The position numbers and the translations under genes were made by a program. Below, piece by piece: positions 28,097-38,747 of a stretch of 64,000 nucleotides of DNA. Every line of letters begins with the position of its first letter. Within the stretch, counting starts at the first letter, position 1. The notes below the pieces were generated by a model that was given only the letters and a program-made list of their open reading frames with translations, was not told the origin of the DNA and searched no databases. Origin of the DNA: Streptomyces cadmiisoli (GTDB lineage: Bacteria > Actinomycetota > Actinomycetes > Streptomycetales > Streptomycetaceae); assembly GCF_003261055.1 (NCBI RefSeq), contig NZ_CP030073.1, positions 806,001 to 870,000 of the forward strand, in the 5' to 3' direction.

Positions 28097-31000
28097 GTGT
28101 CGCGCCAGGTACTGACGGTCGGTTCCGGGGACCGGGACCGCTACCGGACGATCGGTGAGGCACTCGCGGCTGCCCGTACCGGTGCGCTGATCAGCGTCCG
28201 GCCCGGGACGTACGCGGAGAACCTGGTGATCAACACCAGGGTCACCCTCACCGCCGCCGAGGGGCGGGGCACGGTCGAGGTCCGGCCGCGCACGGGCAGC
28301 GTGGTCACGCTGCGCGCCGACGCCGTGATGCTCGCCGAACTGACCTTGCGGGGCGGCGACGCCGAGCTGCCGGCCGTGGACGTGCGCCGCGGGCAGGCCG
28401 CCCTCGACGGCTGCGAGGTCGTCGGTGCCGCCTGGACCGCGATGCTCGCCGGGGGAACGGGTTCCCTCGCGCTGCGGGACTGCCGGGTGAGCAACCCGCA
28501 GGGCGCGGGCATCGTGGTGACCTCGACCACGCCGACCACCGTGGAGTCCTGCACGCTGGAGCACCTGGGCACCAGCGGCCTGGTCCTCGCCGAGCAGGGC
28601 GAGGCACGTATCCGGGACTGCACGGTGCGCGACGCCCGCGGCAACGGCCTGCTCGCCAACGGCGAGGCCCGCGGCCTCGTCGAGGACTGCGACATCTCCT
28701 CCACGGACAAGCCCTCCCTCGCCCTGGAGGAGAACTGCGCCCTGTCCGTGGTCCGCACCGTGGTGCACGACACCAGCACCGGTGTGCACCTGAGCAGCGC
28801 GGGCCGTACGACGCTGGAGGACGTCCGGGTCACCGGGGCGTCCGGCAACGGGATCGCGCTGGCCGGCGGCACCGACCCGGTGCTGCGCCGCTGCCGCGTC
28901 TCGCGGGCCCGCGGCCACGGTGTGCTGGTCACGGACCGGGCGCGGGGCACCTTCGAGGACTGCTGGGTGGACGGCGCGCAGGGCGCGGCGCTACGGGTCG
29001 CCGGGGCGGCGTCCCCGGCGCTGACCGGTCTGACGGTCCGTGACTGCGAGCGGACGGCGCTGCTCCTGGAGGAGGACTCCGCGCCGGAGCTGGACCGCCT
29101 GGAGGTGATCGGCGGCTCGCCCGCGATCGCGGTCCGCGGCGGCGCGAACCCGCTGCTGCGCCGGGCCCGGCTGGTGGAGCCCGCCGGCGACGGCATCGCG
29201 GCCGTCAAGGACGCCCGCGGTCGCGTGGAGGACTGCGAGATCGTCCGGCCGAAGGGCGCTGGCGTGCGCGTGGGCTCGGGAAGCACGCTGTACCTGGCCG
29301 GCGGCGGTGTCTCCGACACCGCGACCAGCGGTCTGGTCGTGGAGGACGGCGGCAACGTCACCGTCCGGGACTTCCGCGTGGAGATGTCCGGTGAGGACGG
29401 TGTGGTGGTCGCCGCGGGGGGCGAGCTGACCGCGAACCGCACGGCGGTGCACGCCGCGCAGGGCCACGGCTTCCTGCTGCACGAGGGTGCGCTCGCCTCG
29501 CTCAGCGGCTGCGAGGTCACCGGCGGCGCGCAGGACGGCTTCCGGATCGAGTCGACCGCGCCGGTCTCGCTCGTGAACTGCCTCGCCCGGGAGAACGAGG
29601 GCGGCGGACTCGTGCAGACCGCGCCCGGAGAACGGCTCGCCGTGGAGGGCCTGAACAGCGTCGGCAACGGCAAGCGGGACGCCTGGGGCACCGGCAGCGC
29701 CGAGAACACCGACCCGGCCGGATCCGGCGCCGCGGACGCGCCCCCGCCGGACCGCGCGGACGGCCCGCTCGGCGCCCTCAACGCGCTGATCGGCCTGGAG
29801 AACGTCAAGCAGCAGGTACGCACCCTGGTCAACCTGACCCAGCTGGCCCAGCGCCGTGAACAGCTCGGAATGGCAGCCCCGCCGATGAGCCGGCACCTGA
29901 TCTTCGCGGGACCCCCCGGCACCGGCAAGACCACCGTCGCCCGCCTCTACGGGGCGATCCTGGCCGAACTGGGGTCGCTGCGCAGCGGACACCTGGTGGA
30001 GGTCTCACGCGCCGACCTGGTCGCGCAGGTCGTCGGCGGTACCGCGATCAAGACCACGGAGACCTTCCAGCGGGCGCTCGGCGGCGTCCTGTTCGTCGAC
30101 GAGGCGTACACGCTGGCCGCCGACAGCGGCAACGGCGGTGCCGACTTCGGCCGCGAGGCCGTGGACACCCTGCTGAAACTGATGGAGGACCACCGCGACG
30201 ACGTGGTGGTGGTCGCGGCCGGCTACTCCCGGGAGATGGATTCGTTCCTCGGCTCCAACCCCGGTCTCGCCTCCCGATTCTCACGGACCGTCGAGTTCGA
30301 GAACTACTCCGTGCCCGAACTGGTCGCGATCATGGAGAACATGTGCAACCAGCACCAGTACGAGCTGGCTGAGGGCACCGCGGCGGCGCTGGCCGCGCAC
30401 TTCGAGGCGATGCCGCGGGACGCCGGCTTCGGCAACGGCCGTGCCGCCCGCGGGGTGTTCGAGGAGATGGTGGACAGACAGGCGGTACGGCTTGCCGCCC
30501 AGGCGCAGGTGGGAGAGCACGATCTGCGGCTGCTGCTGCCGGAGGACGTCTCCGTGACCGCCGCAGCGAAGGCCGCCGAGACCTCCGTCCCCGAGGACGA
30601 CCCGCTGACCCGCCTGGGCGACATGATCGGCCTCACCGAGGTGAAGCGCGACGTCACGGGTCTGGTCAACCTCATCACCACGGCCCGCCACCGGGCCGCC
30701 GCCGGACTGCCGGTGCCCTCGCTCAGCCACCACCTGGTGTTCACGGGCCCGCCCGGCACCGGCAAGACCACCGTCGCCCGTCTCTACGGGCAGATCCTGG
30801 CCCAGCTGGGCATCCTCGGGCGGGGCCAGTTGGTCGAGGCGGCCCGGGCCGACCTGGTCGGCCGCTACATCGGCCACACCGCCCAGCTCACCCGCGAGGT
30901 CTTCGAACGGGCCCGCGGCGGCGTCCTGTTCATCGACGAGGCCTACACCCTCACCCCGCAGGGCGGCGGCGCCGACTTCGGCCAGGAGGCGGTGGACACC

Positions 31001-31411
31001 CTGCTGAAGCTGATGGAGGACCACCGCGACGAGGTGGTCGTGATCGTCGCCGGCTACACCGACGAGATGGAGCGCTTCCTCGCCTCCAACCCGGGCCTCT
31101 CCTCCCGTTTCCCGCGGCGGATCGCCTTCGCCGACTACTCCTCCGAGGAACTGGTCACGATCGTGCGCGCCCAGTCCGCGAGCATGGGCTACGAGTGCGG
31201 GCCCGGCACCGGCCCGCTGCTCAAGGAGTACTTCGACTCGCTGCCCCGGGACCGGTCGTTCGGCAACGCCCGACTGGCCCGTCAGGTGGTCGAGTCGATG
31301 GTCACCCGCCAGGCCGGACGGCTCAGTTCGCTGGCCGCGCCCACCTTGGACGACCTGCGCATCCTCCTACCTGAGGACGTGGCCACGGCCCCGAAGGCGG
31401 CTCCCCGATGA
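28097..31411 (+). CDS. Beta-helix repeat protein with tandem AAA ATPase domains (EccA position)
   Basis: A 1,104-residue protein. Residues 1-530 form a right-handed parallel beta-helix with many repeats of the form CEV...G..GI.V (for example [17 protein letters not shown]). Two CbxX/EccA-type AAA domains follow. Walker A Lys residues are K611 and K890, each in GPPGTGKTT, and Walker B is LFVDEAYTL (D668) and LFIDEAYTL. Mycobacterial EccA has one such ATPase with a TPR domain; here the partner domain is a beta-helix and the ATPase is doubled. The GTG start at 28097 has AAGGAGG at 28083-28089, which is better than the upstream ATG at 28037. The stop overlaps the mycosin start (ATGA). It is probably a cytosolic ATPase that handles substrates. 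Confidence 0.92.
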   Translation: MSRQVLTVGSGDRDRYRTIGEALAAARTGALISVRPGTYAENLVINTRVTLTAAEGRGTVEVRPRTGSVVTLRADAVMLAELTLRGGDAELPAVDVRRGQAALDGCEVVGAAWTAMLAGGTGSLALRDCRVSNPQGAGIVVTSTTPTTVESCTLEHLGTSGLVLAEQGEARIRDCTVRDARGNGLLANGEARGLVEDCDISSTDKPSLALEENCALSVVRTVVHDTSTGVHLSSAGRTTLEDVRVTGASGNGIALAGGTDPVLRRCRVSRARGHGVLVTDRARGTFEDCWVDGAQGAALRVAGAASPALTGLTVRDCERTALLLEEDSAPELDRLEVIGGSPAIAVRGGANPLLRRARLVEPAGDGIAAVKDARGRVEDCEIVRPKGAGVRVGSGSTLYLAGGGVSDTATSGLVVEDGGNVTVRDFRVEMSGEDGVVVAAGGELTANRTAVHAAQGHGFLLHEGALASLSGCEVTGGAQDGFRIESTAPVSLVNCLARENEGGGLVQTAPGERLAVEGLNSVGNGKRDAWGTGSAENTDPAGSGAADAPPPDRADGPLGALNALIGLENVKQQVRTLVNLTQLAQRREQLGMAAPPMSRHLIFAGPPGTGKTTVARLYGAILAELGSLRSGHLVEVSRADLVAQVVGGTAIKTTETFQRALGGVLFVDEAYTLAADSGNGGADFGREAVDTLLKLMEDHRDDVVVVAAGYSREMDSFLGSNPGLASRFSRTVEFENYSVPELVAIMENMCNQHQYELAEGTAAALAAHFEAMPRDAGFGNGRAARGVFEEMVDRQAVRLAAQAQVGEHDLRLLLPEDVSVTAAAKAAETSVPEDDPLTRLGDMIGLTEVKRDVTGLVNLITTARHRAAAGLPVPSLSHHLVFTGPPGTGKTTVARLYGQILAQLGILGRGQLVEAARADLVGRYIGHTAQLTREVFERARGGVLFIDEAYTLTPQGGGADFGQEAVDTLLKLMEDHRDEVVVIVAGYTDEMERFLASNPGLSSRFPRRIAFADYSSEELVTIVRAQSASMGYECGPGTGPLLKEYFDSLPRDRSFGNARLARQVVESMVTRQAGRLSSLAAPTLDDLRILLPEDVATAPKAAPR

Positions 31412-32664
31412 AGGCGCGTGCCCGCGGGGTCGCCCGCCTGCTGTCCGGCGCAGGCCTCGCCGCCTCCCTGCTGCTGCCCGCGTCCGCCGCGGCCCAGGCT
31501 GCGCCCCTGTCGCGTACCCCTGCGGCAGACGGGCAGCAGGGCCAGGAACTGCCCGGGATGCCCTCGGCGCTCGATCCGCGCGCCGAGCAGGCGGTCTGCA
31601 CCCCCGCCTCCCGTGCGACGGCGAAGAAGCAGGACTGGTCCCGCCACCGCCTCGATCTGGACCGGCTGCGCCGGCACGGCACCGGTGCCGGTGTGACGGT
31701 CGCCCTGATCGGCAGCGGCGTGGCGCCCGACGCCGTGGGGCTCAGCGGCCGGGTCACCGCCCGGGGCGCGGCCGGTGACGACTGCGTGGGGCACGGCACG
31801 TTCCTGGCCGGGCTGATCGCCGGTACCGGCGGGGGCAGCCCTCGTCTCGCCGGAGTCGCACCGGGTGCGAGGATCCTGGCCCTGCGCGGCACCGACACAC
31901 GTGGTGCGGCCGGCGCCGCCCTGGTCACGGAGGCACTGCGCGAGGCGACCGAGGCCGGGGCCGACGTGATCGCGGTCGCGGTGGCCGTGCCACGTCGTGA
32001 CGCGGCACTGAGCCGTGCGGTCGCCGAGGCCCAGCGCTCGGGCGCCGTCGTGATCGCCGCGGCCACTCCCGACCCGCCCCGGGGCGGCACCGACAAGATC
32101 CCCTCCCGGACCTACTGGCCCGCCGGTGAACCCGGCGTCCTCTCGGTCGCCGACATGGTCCCCGGCGGCACCCGCCCGAAGGGTTCCCTGCCCACCGACG
32201 GCATCGACCTGGTCGCTCCCGGCGCCGCGGTGGTCTCCGGCGGTCCGCGCGGGGCCGGCCACTACCTCGGCGGTGGCGCCTCGGCGGCCACCGCCTACGC
32301 CGCCGGGGCCGCCGCCGTCGTCCGCGCCGCCCACCCGGACGAACCCGCCACCGCCGTACTGCGACGTCTGACCGGCAGCGCCTACCCCGCCTACATCCCC
32401 CAACTGGACCCCTACGCGGCCGTCACCACCGTCCTCGACGACTCCACCGGTTCTACCGGGGTCGATCGCGCCGCCGGTCCCGTCACCGTGCGGGACACCT
32501 CCGCCGGCGACCGTGCCACGAACCGCGCCCTGCTCTTCGTCCTGCTCGGCACCTCCGCCGTCCTCGCCGTCCTCTGGGCCGCCTTCGCCCTCCCCCGGGC
32601 CCGTGCCCGCGGCTGGCGTCCGGCGGAGGCCGAAGCAGAAACGGGAGCGGCGGGCAGGCAGTGA
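31408..32664 (+). CDS. Mycosin-like S8 protease, catalytic Asp missing
   Basis: A 418-residue protein with signal peptide ([20 protein letters not shown]), an S8 domain and a C-terminal membrane helix ([20 protein letters not shown]), the layout of T7SS mycosins. The catalytic Asp motif is changed: the usual VAVIDTG reads VALIGSG, with Gly102 in place of Asp. His129 (GHGTFLAG) and Ser292 ([11 protein letters not shown]) remain. The oxyanion region reads VIAAATPDP with no Asn. Mycosins are needed for T7SS assembly, and in mycobacteria protease activity itself is dispensable for secretion, so a structural role is plausible. It is translated in an ATGA overlap with the AAA gene. Confidence 0.9.
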   Translation: MKARARGVARLLSGAGLAASLLLPASAAAQAAPLSRTPAADGQQGQELPGMPSALDPRAEQAVCTPASRATAKKQDWSRHRLDLDRLRRHGTGAGVTVALIGSGVAPDAVGLSGRVTARGAAGDDCVGHGTFLAGLIAGTGGGSPRLAGVAPGARILALRGTDTRGAAGAALVTEALREATEAGADVIAVAVAVPRRDAALSRAVAEAQRSGAVVIAAATPDPPRGGTDKIPSRTYWPAGEPGVLSVADMVPGGTRPKGSLPTDGIDLVAPGAAVVSGGPRGAGHYLGGGASAATAYAAGAAAVVRAAHPDEPATAVLRRLTGSAYPAYIPQLDPYAAVTTVLDDSTGSTGVDRAAGPVTVRDTSAGDRATNRALLFVLLGTSAVLAVLWAAFALPRARARGWRPAEAEAETGAAGRQ

Positions 32665-32756
32665 GCTGAGATCCGGGGGACCGAGGCGACCGGCCACCCG
32701 TGGCTACGGGAGTCGGGCCGGTCACCCGCTCCGACCGGAACCGCTTCTGACCCGAA

Positions 32757-32781
32757 CGGGGGCCACTTCAGGTGGCCCCCG
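32757..32781. terminator. Bidirectional hairpin between mycosin and eccC
   Basis: Arms CGGGGGCCAC and GTGGCCCCCG enclose a five-base loop between two convergent genes. Confidence 0.8.
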
Positions 32782-32818
32782 CTGGTCGTCGGCGCGCGTT
32801 CTTCGTTGTCGTGTTCCC

Positions 32819-35800
32819 TCAGTCCGGCCGGCCGTCCTCCACCAGTGCCGTCTGCATCAACCGCGCCCGGCGGCGGGCGATGTGCAGGGCTCGGCCGGGA
32901 GGGAGGTTGAGGGGTTTCGTGTTGCCGAACAGACGGCCCTCGGTGGGCGGGCAGGACAGCAGGACGGCGGGGTTGTTGGCCTCGTCGAGGCGGCGGATCA
33001 GGCCGTCGCTGAGGCCGCGCCCGGCACCCATGGCGCTGCGGGCGACGATCAGGTGCAGGCCCGTCTCGAAGCCGAGGGTCAGATGCTCGAACAGCGGCTC
33101 GAAGGGGCTCTGGAAGGAGTTGCCGGACACCATGTCGTAGTCGTCGACCAGGATGAACAGCCGCGGGCCGGTCCACCAGTCGCACCGGCGCATGCGGGCG
33201 GGGGCGATGTCCGCGCCGGGGACCCGGGTCTTCATCGCGCGGGCGGCGCCGTCGATGGTCTCCTTGAGGTTGTCCAGCGAGATCACATGCCCGATGCGGT
33301 AGTCCTCGGGAATGGCGTCGACCAGGGTACGGCGGTAGTCCACCACGATGATCTTCGCCTCGTTCGGGGCGTAGCGCGCGGTGATGCCCTCGGTGACCCG
33401 GCGCAGCAGGTTGGTCTTGCCGCTCTCGGTGTCGCCGACCACGATCAGGTGCGGGGTGCGGCTGAAGTCGTGCCAGACCGGTTCCAGGGCGTCCTGGTCG
33501 ATGCCGAGCGCAAGACGCATGCCGCCGCCCTCGGTGGTCTCGGGTGCGGGGAGTTCGGCCAGCGCAAGCCGGTGCGGCAGCATCCGGACCTGCGGGGCCA
33601 CCGGGCCGGACCAGTGCCGGGAGACTTCGGCGACCAGGTGGGCGACGCCGTCGCCGAGGTCGTCGAGGGAACCGCTGCCGTCCAGGCGCGGCAGGCCGGC
33701 GAGGAAGTGCATCTTGCTGTCGGCGGTGATGCCGCGGCCGCCGCTGCGCGGCACCGAGCGGGCCTTTCGGGTGTCCACCTCGGAGTCCATCGGGTCGCCC
33801 ATCCGCAACTCGAGACGAGTGGCGGACTGGTCGCGGACCTGCGCCGACAACTCCACCCAGCGGGTGGTGGTGATGAGCAGATGGATGCCGTAGTTCAGGC
33901 CGCGGGCGGCGAGTTCATTGAACTTCGGGACCAGGTCGTCGTAGTCCTGGCGGACCGTGGACCAGCCGTCCACCACCATGAACACGTCGCCGAAGGGCTC
34001 GTCGGGGAACTCCCCGGCGGCGCGGCGACGGCGGTAGGACTGCATGGAGTCGATGGTGTGGTCCACGAAGAACTGCTCGCGGCGGGCGAGCAGCGTCATC
34101 ACCTCGGCCACGGCCCGGTGCACCCGTTCCGGGTTGAGGCGGGCCGCGACGCCGCCGACGTGCGGGAGCGCGGCGAACTGAGAGAGGCCGCCGCCGCCGA
34201 AGTCGAGGCAGTAGAACTGGATCTCGGCGGGTGTGTGGGTGAGGGCGAGGGCGGCGATCAGTGTGCGGGCCAGAGTGGATTTGCCGCTCTGCGAACCGCC
34301 CGCGATGGCGACGTGTCCACCGGCCCCGGACAGGTCCACGATCAGCGGGTCGCGGCGCTGCTCGAACGGCTTGTCCACCAGGCCGACCGGCACCCGCAGC
34401 CTGCCGGTCCCGGACCAGCCGGCCGCGCTCAGTCCGCGCTCGGCGTCGGGGGCGATGCCCGGCAGCAGCGCGTCCAGCGGGGAAGGCTCGTCCAGCGGCG
34501 GCAACCACACCTGGTGGGCGGCGGGGCCGGAGTCGCGCAGCCGGTCCAGGGCCACGTCGAGCAGGGTCTCCTGGTCGCCGGTCTCCTCGGTCTCCGGCTC
34601 CGGATCGGGCGAGGTCTCCAAAGTGCGCGGCACCACCCATCCGCTGGTCCACGGCACGACCTGGCTGGCCACCCGGGCCTGCACCACCGCGCCGGTGCGG
34701 CGCCGGTACGTCCCGGAGGAATAGCCGGCGCGGAACCGGGTCAGGGCCTCCACGCCGGACTTCAGGTAGCCGCTGCCGGGCTGGGCCGGCAGCTCGTAGG
34801 CGTCCGGCACGCCGAGTACGCCGCGGCTCTCCATGGCGGAGAAGGTGCGCAGGCCGATGCGGTACGACAGATGGCTCTCCAGCTGGTGCATCCGGCCCTC
34901 GTCCAGGCGCTGCGAGGCGAGCAGCAGATGCACCCCGAGAGACCGGCCGAGGCGGCCGATCATCACGAACAGGTCCATGAACTCCCGGTGGGAGGACAGC
35001 AGTTCACTGAACTCGTCGACCACCACGAACAGGCTGGGCAGCGGGGCGAGGTCCGCTCCGGCGGCGCGCGCCCGCTCGTACTCCAGGGCGGAGGTGTAGT
35101 TGCCGGCGGCGCGCAGCAGTTCCTGGCGGCGGATCAGCTCGCCGTGCAGGGCGTCCTGCATACGTTCCACCAGGGCGACCTCGTCGGCCAGGTTGGTGAT
35201 GACCGCGGAGGTGTGCGGGAGTTCCTCCAGGCCCAGGAAGGTGGCGCCGCCCTTGAAGTCGACCAGGACGAAGTTGAGGGTCTCGGAGGAGTTGGTGAGG
35301 GCGAGGCCGAGGACGAGGGTGCGCAGGAGTTCGCTCTTGCCGGAGCCGGTGGCTCCGATGAGCATGCCGTGCGGGCCCATGCCTCCCTGCGCGGACTCCT
35401 TGATGTCGAGGTCCACGGGGCGGCCGTCCACACCGACCGCGATCGGCACCCGGAGCCGGGCGGAGCCGGTGTTCCGTTCGAAGAGGACCTTCGGGTCGTG
35501 CCGGTGCAGGTCGGGGATGCCGAGCAGCGTGGTCAGCTCGACGTCGCTGTCCAGCGGCTGCGCGATGTCGGTGCCCAGACTCATCCGGCGGGGGGTGAGC
35601 AGCCGGGCCAGTGACTCCGCGCCGAGCGGGCCGAGCCGGTCCGGGCGGCCGAGCGGCACCGAGCGCTCCTTGCGGCTGCGGTCGGTCCGCACCAGGCTCA
35701 CCTGATCCGGTCCGACGGTCAGCCGCAGCGTGTTGCGGCCGGGCCGCCAGCGCAACGCCCCCGAGACGTCGAGGACCACGGCGTTCCGGTAGCCGTGGCC

Positions 35801-36895
35801 CTCCCAGCGGTGGCCCTCGGGGACGGTGATGCCGTCCAGGACGATGACCGTGTAGGGCTCGTCACGGCCGGGGCGGGCGTCCGGGTCGAAGCCGGGACGC
35901 TCGGCGAACTCCACGCCGAGCAGGTCGTCGAGCTCGGTGAGGTCGGCGGTGATCCGGCGGACCTGGCCGGCGCCGTCCTCCTCGTGCGGGTGCAGCGCGT
36001 GCGGCAGCCACTTGACCCACTCCCAGTCGGACCGCCGCTCGTCACTGACGCAGACCGCCAGCCACAGCTCCTCGGGCGCGTGGAACACCGCGAGCTGGCC
36101 GAGCACGGCGCGCACCAGGGCGCGTACCGCGTCGGCGCCGGGGTCGGCGGCCGGTTCGCCGCCCGCCCGGGTGCCGCCGCTCTGCCCGGACGGCGGTGCG
36201 CCGGGCTCGGCGGCGTCACCGCCGGGCATCTCCTCGGGGCGCAGCAAAACCCGGGCCGAGGAGCGCAGGTACAGGCCCAGAGGCTGTTCGGGGATGGTGG
36301 AGTAGGCGCGGATGAAGCGGCGCAGGGCGTGCGCGCAGAGCGGTTCGAGGTCCTCCACCGGGCGGGTGGAGACCGGATTCAGGGTGAGCGCGAGCTGCTG
36401 TTCGCCGACCGCGAGCCGGACCTCGCCGAAGTCCTCGTCGGCCGGGCGGCGTTCCCACAGACGCGAGGTGCGGGCCAGTGAGCGCAGGGAGGCGGGCTCC
36501 GGATGGCGCCAGGCGAGCGCACGCTGCTGTTCCACGATGGTGGCGCGGACCCGCCGGCGCGTCTGGGCCAGGTAGCGCAGGTAGTCGCGGCGTTCGCCCT
36601 TCAGTCGCTGCTTGCGCTCACTGGAGCGGCGCATCAGCTGCCCCAGCAGCATGGCCGCGGCGGACAGCACCATGACCCCCAGGGCCAGATACATGAAGAC
36701 GCCGTTCCCGCCGCCGGGGCGCAGGAACATCAGCATCATCGACACCGACATCAGGGCCATCGGCAAATAGGTCCATATCGCCGAGGTGTCGGGCACCGTC
36801 TCGGCGAGGACCGGCGGTTCCTGGAGGGTCAATTGCCCCTCGGGCATCTCGGGTCCGCGCCGGCGGGCCGGCCGGCGAAACAGCACGACACTCAA
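32819..36895 (-). CDS. eccC: T7SS ATPase EccC (FtsK/SpoIIIE type)
   Basis: A 1,358-residue single-chain EccC. Two membrane helices lie near residues 38-61 and 66-88, followed by a DUF-like stalk and three FtsK/SpoIIIE ATPase domains. Walker A Lys residues are K520 (GATGSGKSE), K872 (GGSQSGKST) and K1160 (GDTESGKTN). All three P-loops look intact. EccC is the motor that recruits Esx/WXG100 dimers and drives export at the membrane. The start is TTG 36895, with GGAGG upstream at nine bases; a GTG lies three codons later. It faces away from eccD across a 400-bp promoter region and stops convergently with the mycosin. This is the split arrangement seen in Streptomyces loci. Confidence 0.95.
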   Translation of the reverse strand: MSVVLFRRPARRRGPEMPEGQLTLQEPPVLAETVPDTSAIWTYLPMALMSVSMMLMFLRPGGGNGVFMYLALGVMVLSAAAMLLGQLMRRSSERKQRLKGERRDYLRYLAQTRRRVRATIVEQQRALAWRHPEPASLRSLARTSRLWERRPADEDFGEVRLAVGEQQLALTLNPVSTRPVEDLEPLCAHALRRFIRAYSTIPEQPLGLYLRSSARVLLRPEEMPGGDAAEPGAPPSGQSGGTRAGGEPAADPGADAVRALVRAVLGQLAVFHAPEELWLAVCVSDERRSDWEWVKWLPHALHPHEEDGAGQVRRITADLTELDDLLGVEFAERPGFDPDARPGRDEPYTVIVLDGITVPEGHRWEGHGYRNAVVLDVSGALRWRPGRNTLRLTVGPDQVSLVRTDRSRKERSVPLGRPDRLGPLGAESLARLLTPRRMSLGTDIAQPLDSDVELTTLLGIPDLHRHDPKVLFERNTGSARLRVPIAVGVDGRPVDLDIKESAQGGMGPHGMLIGATGSGKSELLRTLVLGLALTNSSETLNFVLVDFKGGATFLGLEELPHTSAVITNLADEVALVERMQDALHGELIRRQELLRAAGNYTSALEYERARAAGADLAPLPSLFVVVDEFSELLSSHREFMDLFVMIGRLGRSLGVHLLLASQRLDEGRMHQLESHLSYRIGLRTFSAMESRGVLGVPDAYELPAQPGSGYLKSGVEALTRFRAGYSSGTYRRRTGAVVQARVASQVVPWTSGWVVPRTLETSPDPEPETEETGDQETLLDVALDRLRDSGPAAHQVWLPPLDEPSPLDALLPGIAPDAERGLSAAGWSGTGRLRVPVGLVDKPFEQRRDPLIVDLSGAGGHVAIAGGSQSGKSTLARTLIAALALTHTPAEIQFYCLDFGGGGLSQFAALPHVGGVAARLNPERVHRAVAEVMTLLARREQFFVDHTIDSMQSYRRRRAAGEFPDEPFGDVFMVVDGWSTVRQDYDDLVPKFNELAARGLNYGIHLLITTTRWVELSAQVRDQSATRLELRMGDPMDSEVDTRKARSVPRSGGRGITADSKMHFLAGLPRLDGSGSLDDLGDGVAHLVAEVSRHWSGPVAPQVRMLPHRLALAELPAPETTEGGGMRLALGIDQDALEPVWHDFSRTPHLIVVGDTESGKTNLLRRVTEGITARYAPNEAKIIVVDYRRTLVDAIPEDYRIGHVISLDNLKETIDGAARAMKTRVPGADIAPARMRRCDWWTGPRLFILVDDYDMVSGNSFQSPFEPLFEHLTLGFETGLHLIVARSAMGAGRGLSDGLIRRLDEANNPAVLLSCPPTEGRLFGNTKPLNLPPGRALHIARRRARLMQTALVEDGRPD

Positions 36896-37299
36896 GGAAC
36901 AGAACCTCCGGGTTCACTGGCTTTCCGGCCCGCACCGAATACCGGCGCACCGGTGGCGGGAATGACCGAACCGCGCTCATTCTCCGCACCCCGGGCAAGG
37001 GGGTGAACGGCGGGTGAATGTTCCGAGCGGAAAGCGGGGGACGGTCAACTCCCGAGACGTTCAACTCAATACAGGACATCGAGTCCGGCCCACAGCACGA
37101 TCCGGCGGACGCAGGCAGTAGTCTGCATTCACCGAGCGCGGCCTGTCCACGCGGGAGCGGTGCCAATCGGACGGGTGGACGCAATTCCCCTGTCCGGACC
37201 CCCGGTTCGGGGCGGCGAGGACCTTCCGTATTCTTCGCACGTCCCCTCTTCCGAGGGGTCCTCCTGTCAAAGCCCCAACGGAAGACGAGAGTTCAGCTG
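36896..37299. promoter_or_regulatory. Divergent promoter region between eccC and eccD
   Basis: About 400 bases that hold the eccC ribosome binding site (GGAGG near 36905) and the start of eccD on the other side. An open plus-strand frame runs in from 37018, but the conserved EccD sequence starts at 37300. No clear operator is visible. Confidence 0.5.
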
Positions 37300-38703
37300 A
37301 TGACCGACAGCGCGGTGTCCGAGCTGTGCCGCCTGACCGTACGTGCGCCGAGCGTCTCCGTCGATCTGGCCGTGCCCGCCGACGTGCCGGTCGCCGATCT
37401 GCTGCCCACGCTGCTGCGTTATGTCGGCGAGGAGGCCGAGGAGGCGGGACTCGACCACGCCGGCTGGGTCCTCCAGCGACTCGGCGACGCCCCGCTCGAC
37501 GAGGAGACCACCCTCGCCCGCGCCGGGCTCGCCGACGGCGCCGTGCTCCATCTGCGGCCGCACACCGAGGCACTGCCGGAGGCGCGCCTCGACGACCTGG
37601 TGGACGGGATAGCCGACACCGCGGGCCGGCGGCTGCACACCTGGCATCCCGGCGCGGCGCGCGGGCTGCTGGTGGGCAGCGTGGTGGCGACGGTGGTGGC
37701 CGCTCTGGTGCTGGTGTTCCGGCCCGGTGTGACCGGCTCCGCGTCCCGGGCCGTCTGCGCGGCCGTGGCCGGGCTGCTGCTGCTGGCGGGTGCGGGCTCC
37801 GCGAGCCGCGCGGTCGGCGACCGTCTCTCCGCGACCGCGCTCGGTCTGCTGGTCGCGCCCTGTCTGGCGCTGGCCGGCTGGGTACTGCCCGGCGGTGACC
37901 TGACGGGCCCGGACGCGGCGCGCGTCGCGGGCGCACGGCTGCTCGCGGCAGGTGCGGCCGGCGCGGGGGGCGCGGTCCTCGCGCTCGCCGCCACCGCGGT
38001 CGGCGCCCCGGCCCTGCTGGCCACCGCGGTCGTCGCGGTGGCCACCGCGGTCTCCGGGGCCCTGATCGGCTACACGGGCCTGGACGTGCCGGCCTCGGTG
38101 GCGCTGGTGGCGACGGTGGTCGTGCTGGCGGCCGGGGCGGTGGCACCGTTCGCCTTCAAACTGGCCGGAATGCGCATGCCGTCGCTGCCGTCCTCCGCCG
38201 GCCAGTTGCAGGAGGGCATCGAGCCGTACGCGGGCAACGAGGTCGCCGAGCGCACCGAGCTGGCCGGACGCTGGGTCGCCGCCCTCTTCGCCGCCACCGG
38301 CACCGTGGCCGCGGCAGCGCTGGTCGTCCTCGCCGAGAATCCTGACCTGCCCGAGGTGCTCACGGCCCTGGCGCTGAGCCTGCTGCTGCTCCTGCACTCC
38401 CGCGGTCTGGTGCACATCGGGCAGCGACTGACCCTGGCGGTTCCCGGCATCTGGGGACTGCTGCTGCTGGCCCGCGCCTGGGCGGTGAGCAGCGACGGCG
38501 ACGGGCGCCTCGTCGTCTTCGCGGTACTGCTCGCCGCCGCGGCCGCACTCGTGATCGCCGCCTGGACGGTGCCCGGCCGCCGGGTCCTGCCGTACTGGGG
38601 CCGCGCTGCGGAAATGGCGCACACCGGCCTCGCCGTCGCGCTGCTGCCGCTGACCCTGTGGGTGGCGGGTCTCTTCGGCTGGCTGCGCGGCCTGTTCGGC
38701 TGA
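37300..38703 (+). CDS. eccD: T7SS integral membrane protein EccD
   Basis: A 467-residue protein. Residues 1-85 form a YukD/ubiquitin-like domain (CRLTVRAPSVSVDLAVPADV, WVLQRLGDAPLDEETTL, ADGAVLHLRP). About eleven hydrophobic helices follow from residue 120, for example ARGLLVGSVVATVVAALVLV and the C-terminal LPLTLWVAGLFGWLRGLFG. This is the standard EccD layout; it forms the membrane channel module with EccB, EccC and (where present) EccE. The start at ATG 37300 is chosen because it begins the ubiquitin-like domain. It lies 44 bp upstream of eccB. Confidence 0.93.
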   Translation: MTDSAVSELCRLTVRAPSVSVDLAVPADVPVADLLPTLLRYVGEEAEEAGLDHAGWVLQRLGDAPLDEETTLARAGLADGAVLHLRPHTEALPEARLDDLVDGIADTAGRRLHTWHPGAARGLLVGSVVATVVAALVLVFRPGVTGSASRAVCAAVAGLLLLAGAGSASRAVGDRLSATALGLLVAPCLALAGWVLPGGDLTGPDAARVAGARLLAAGAAGAGGAVLALAATAVGAPALLATAVVAVATAVSGALIGYTGLDVPASVALVATVVVLAAGAVAPFAFKLAGMRMPSLPSSAGQLQEGIEPYAGNEVAERTELAGRWVAALFAATGTVAAAALVVLAENPDLPEVLTALALSLLLLLHSRGLVHIGQRLTLAVPGIWGLLLLARAWAVSSDGDGRLVVFAVLLAAAAALVIAAWTVPGRRVLPYWGRAAEMAHTGLAVALLPLTLWVAGLFGWLRGLFG

Positions 38704-38747
38704 GCACACCGGCACGCCGGGAGTGGACGACGACTTGAGGAGAGGCT

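Noticed and set aside
32513..35614. Plus-strand frame of 1,033 codons
   Set aside because: It is the shadow of eccC, whose minus frame has three P-loops and normal EccC length.
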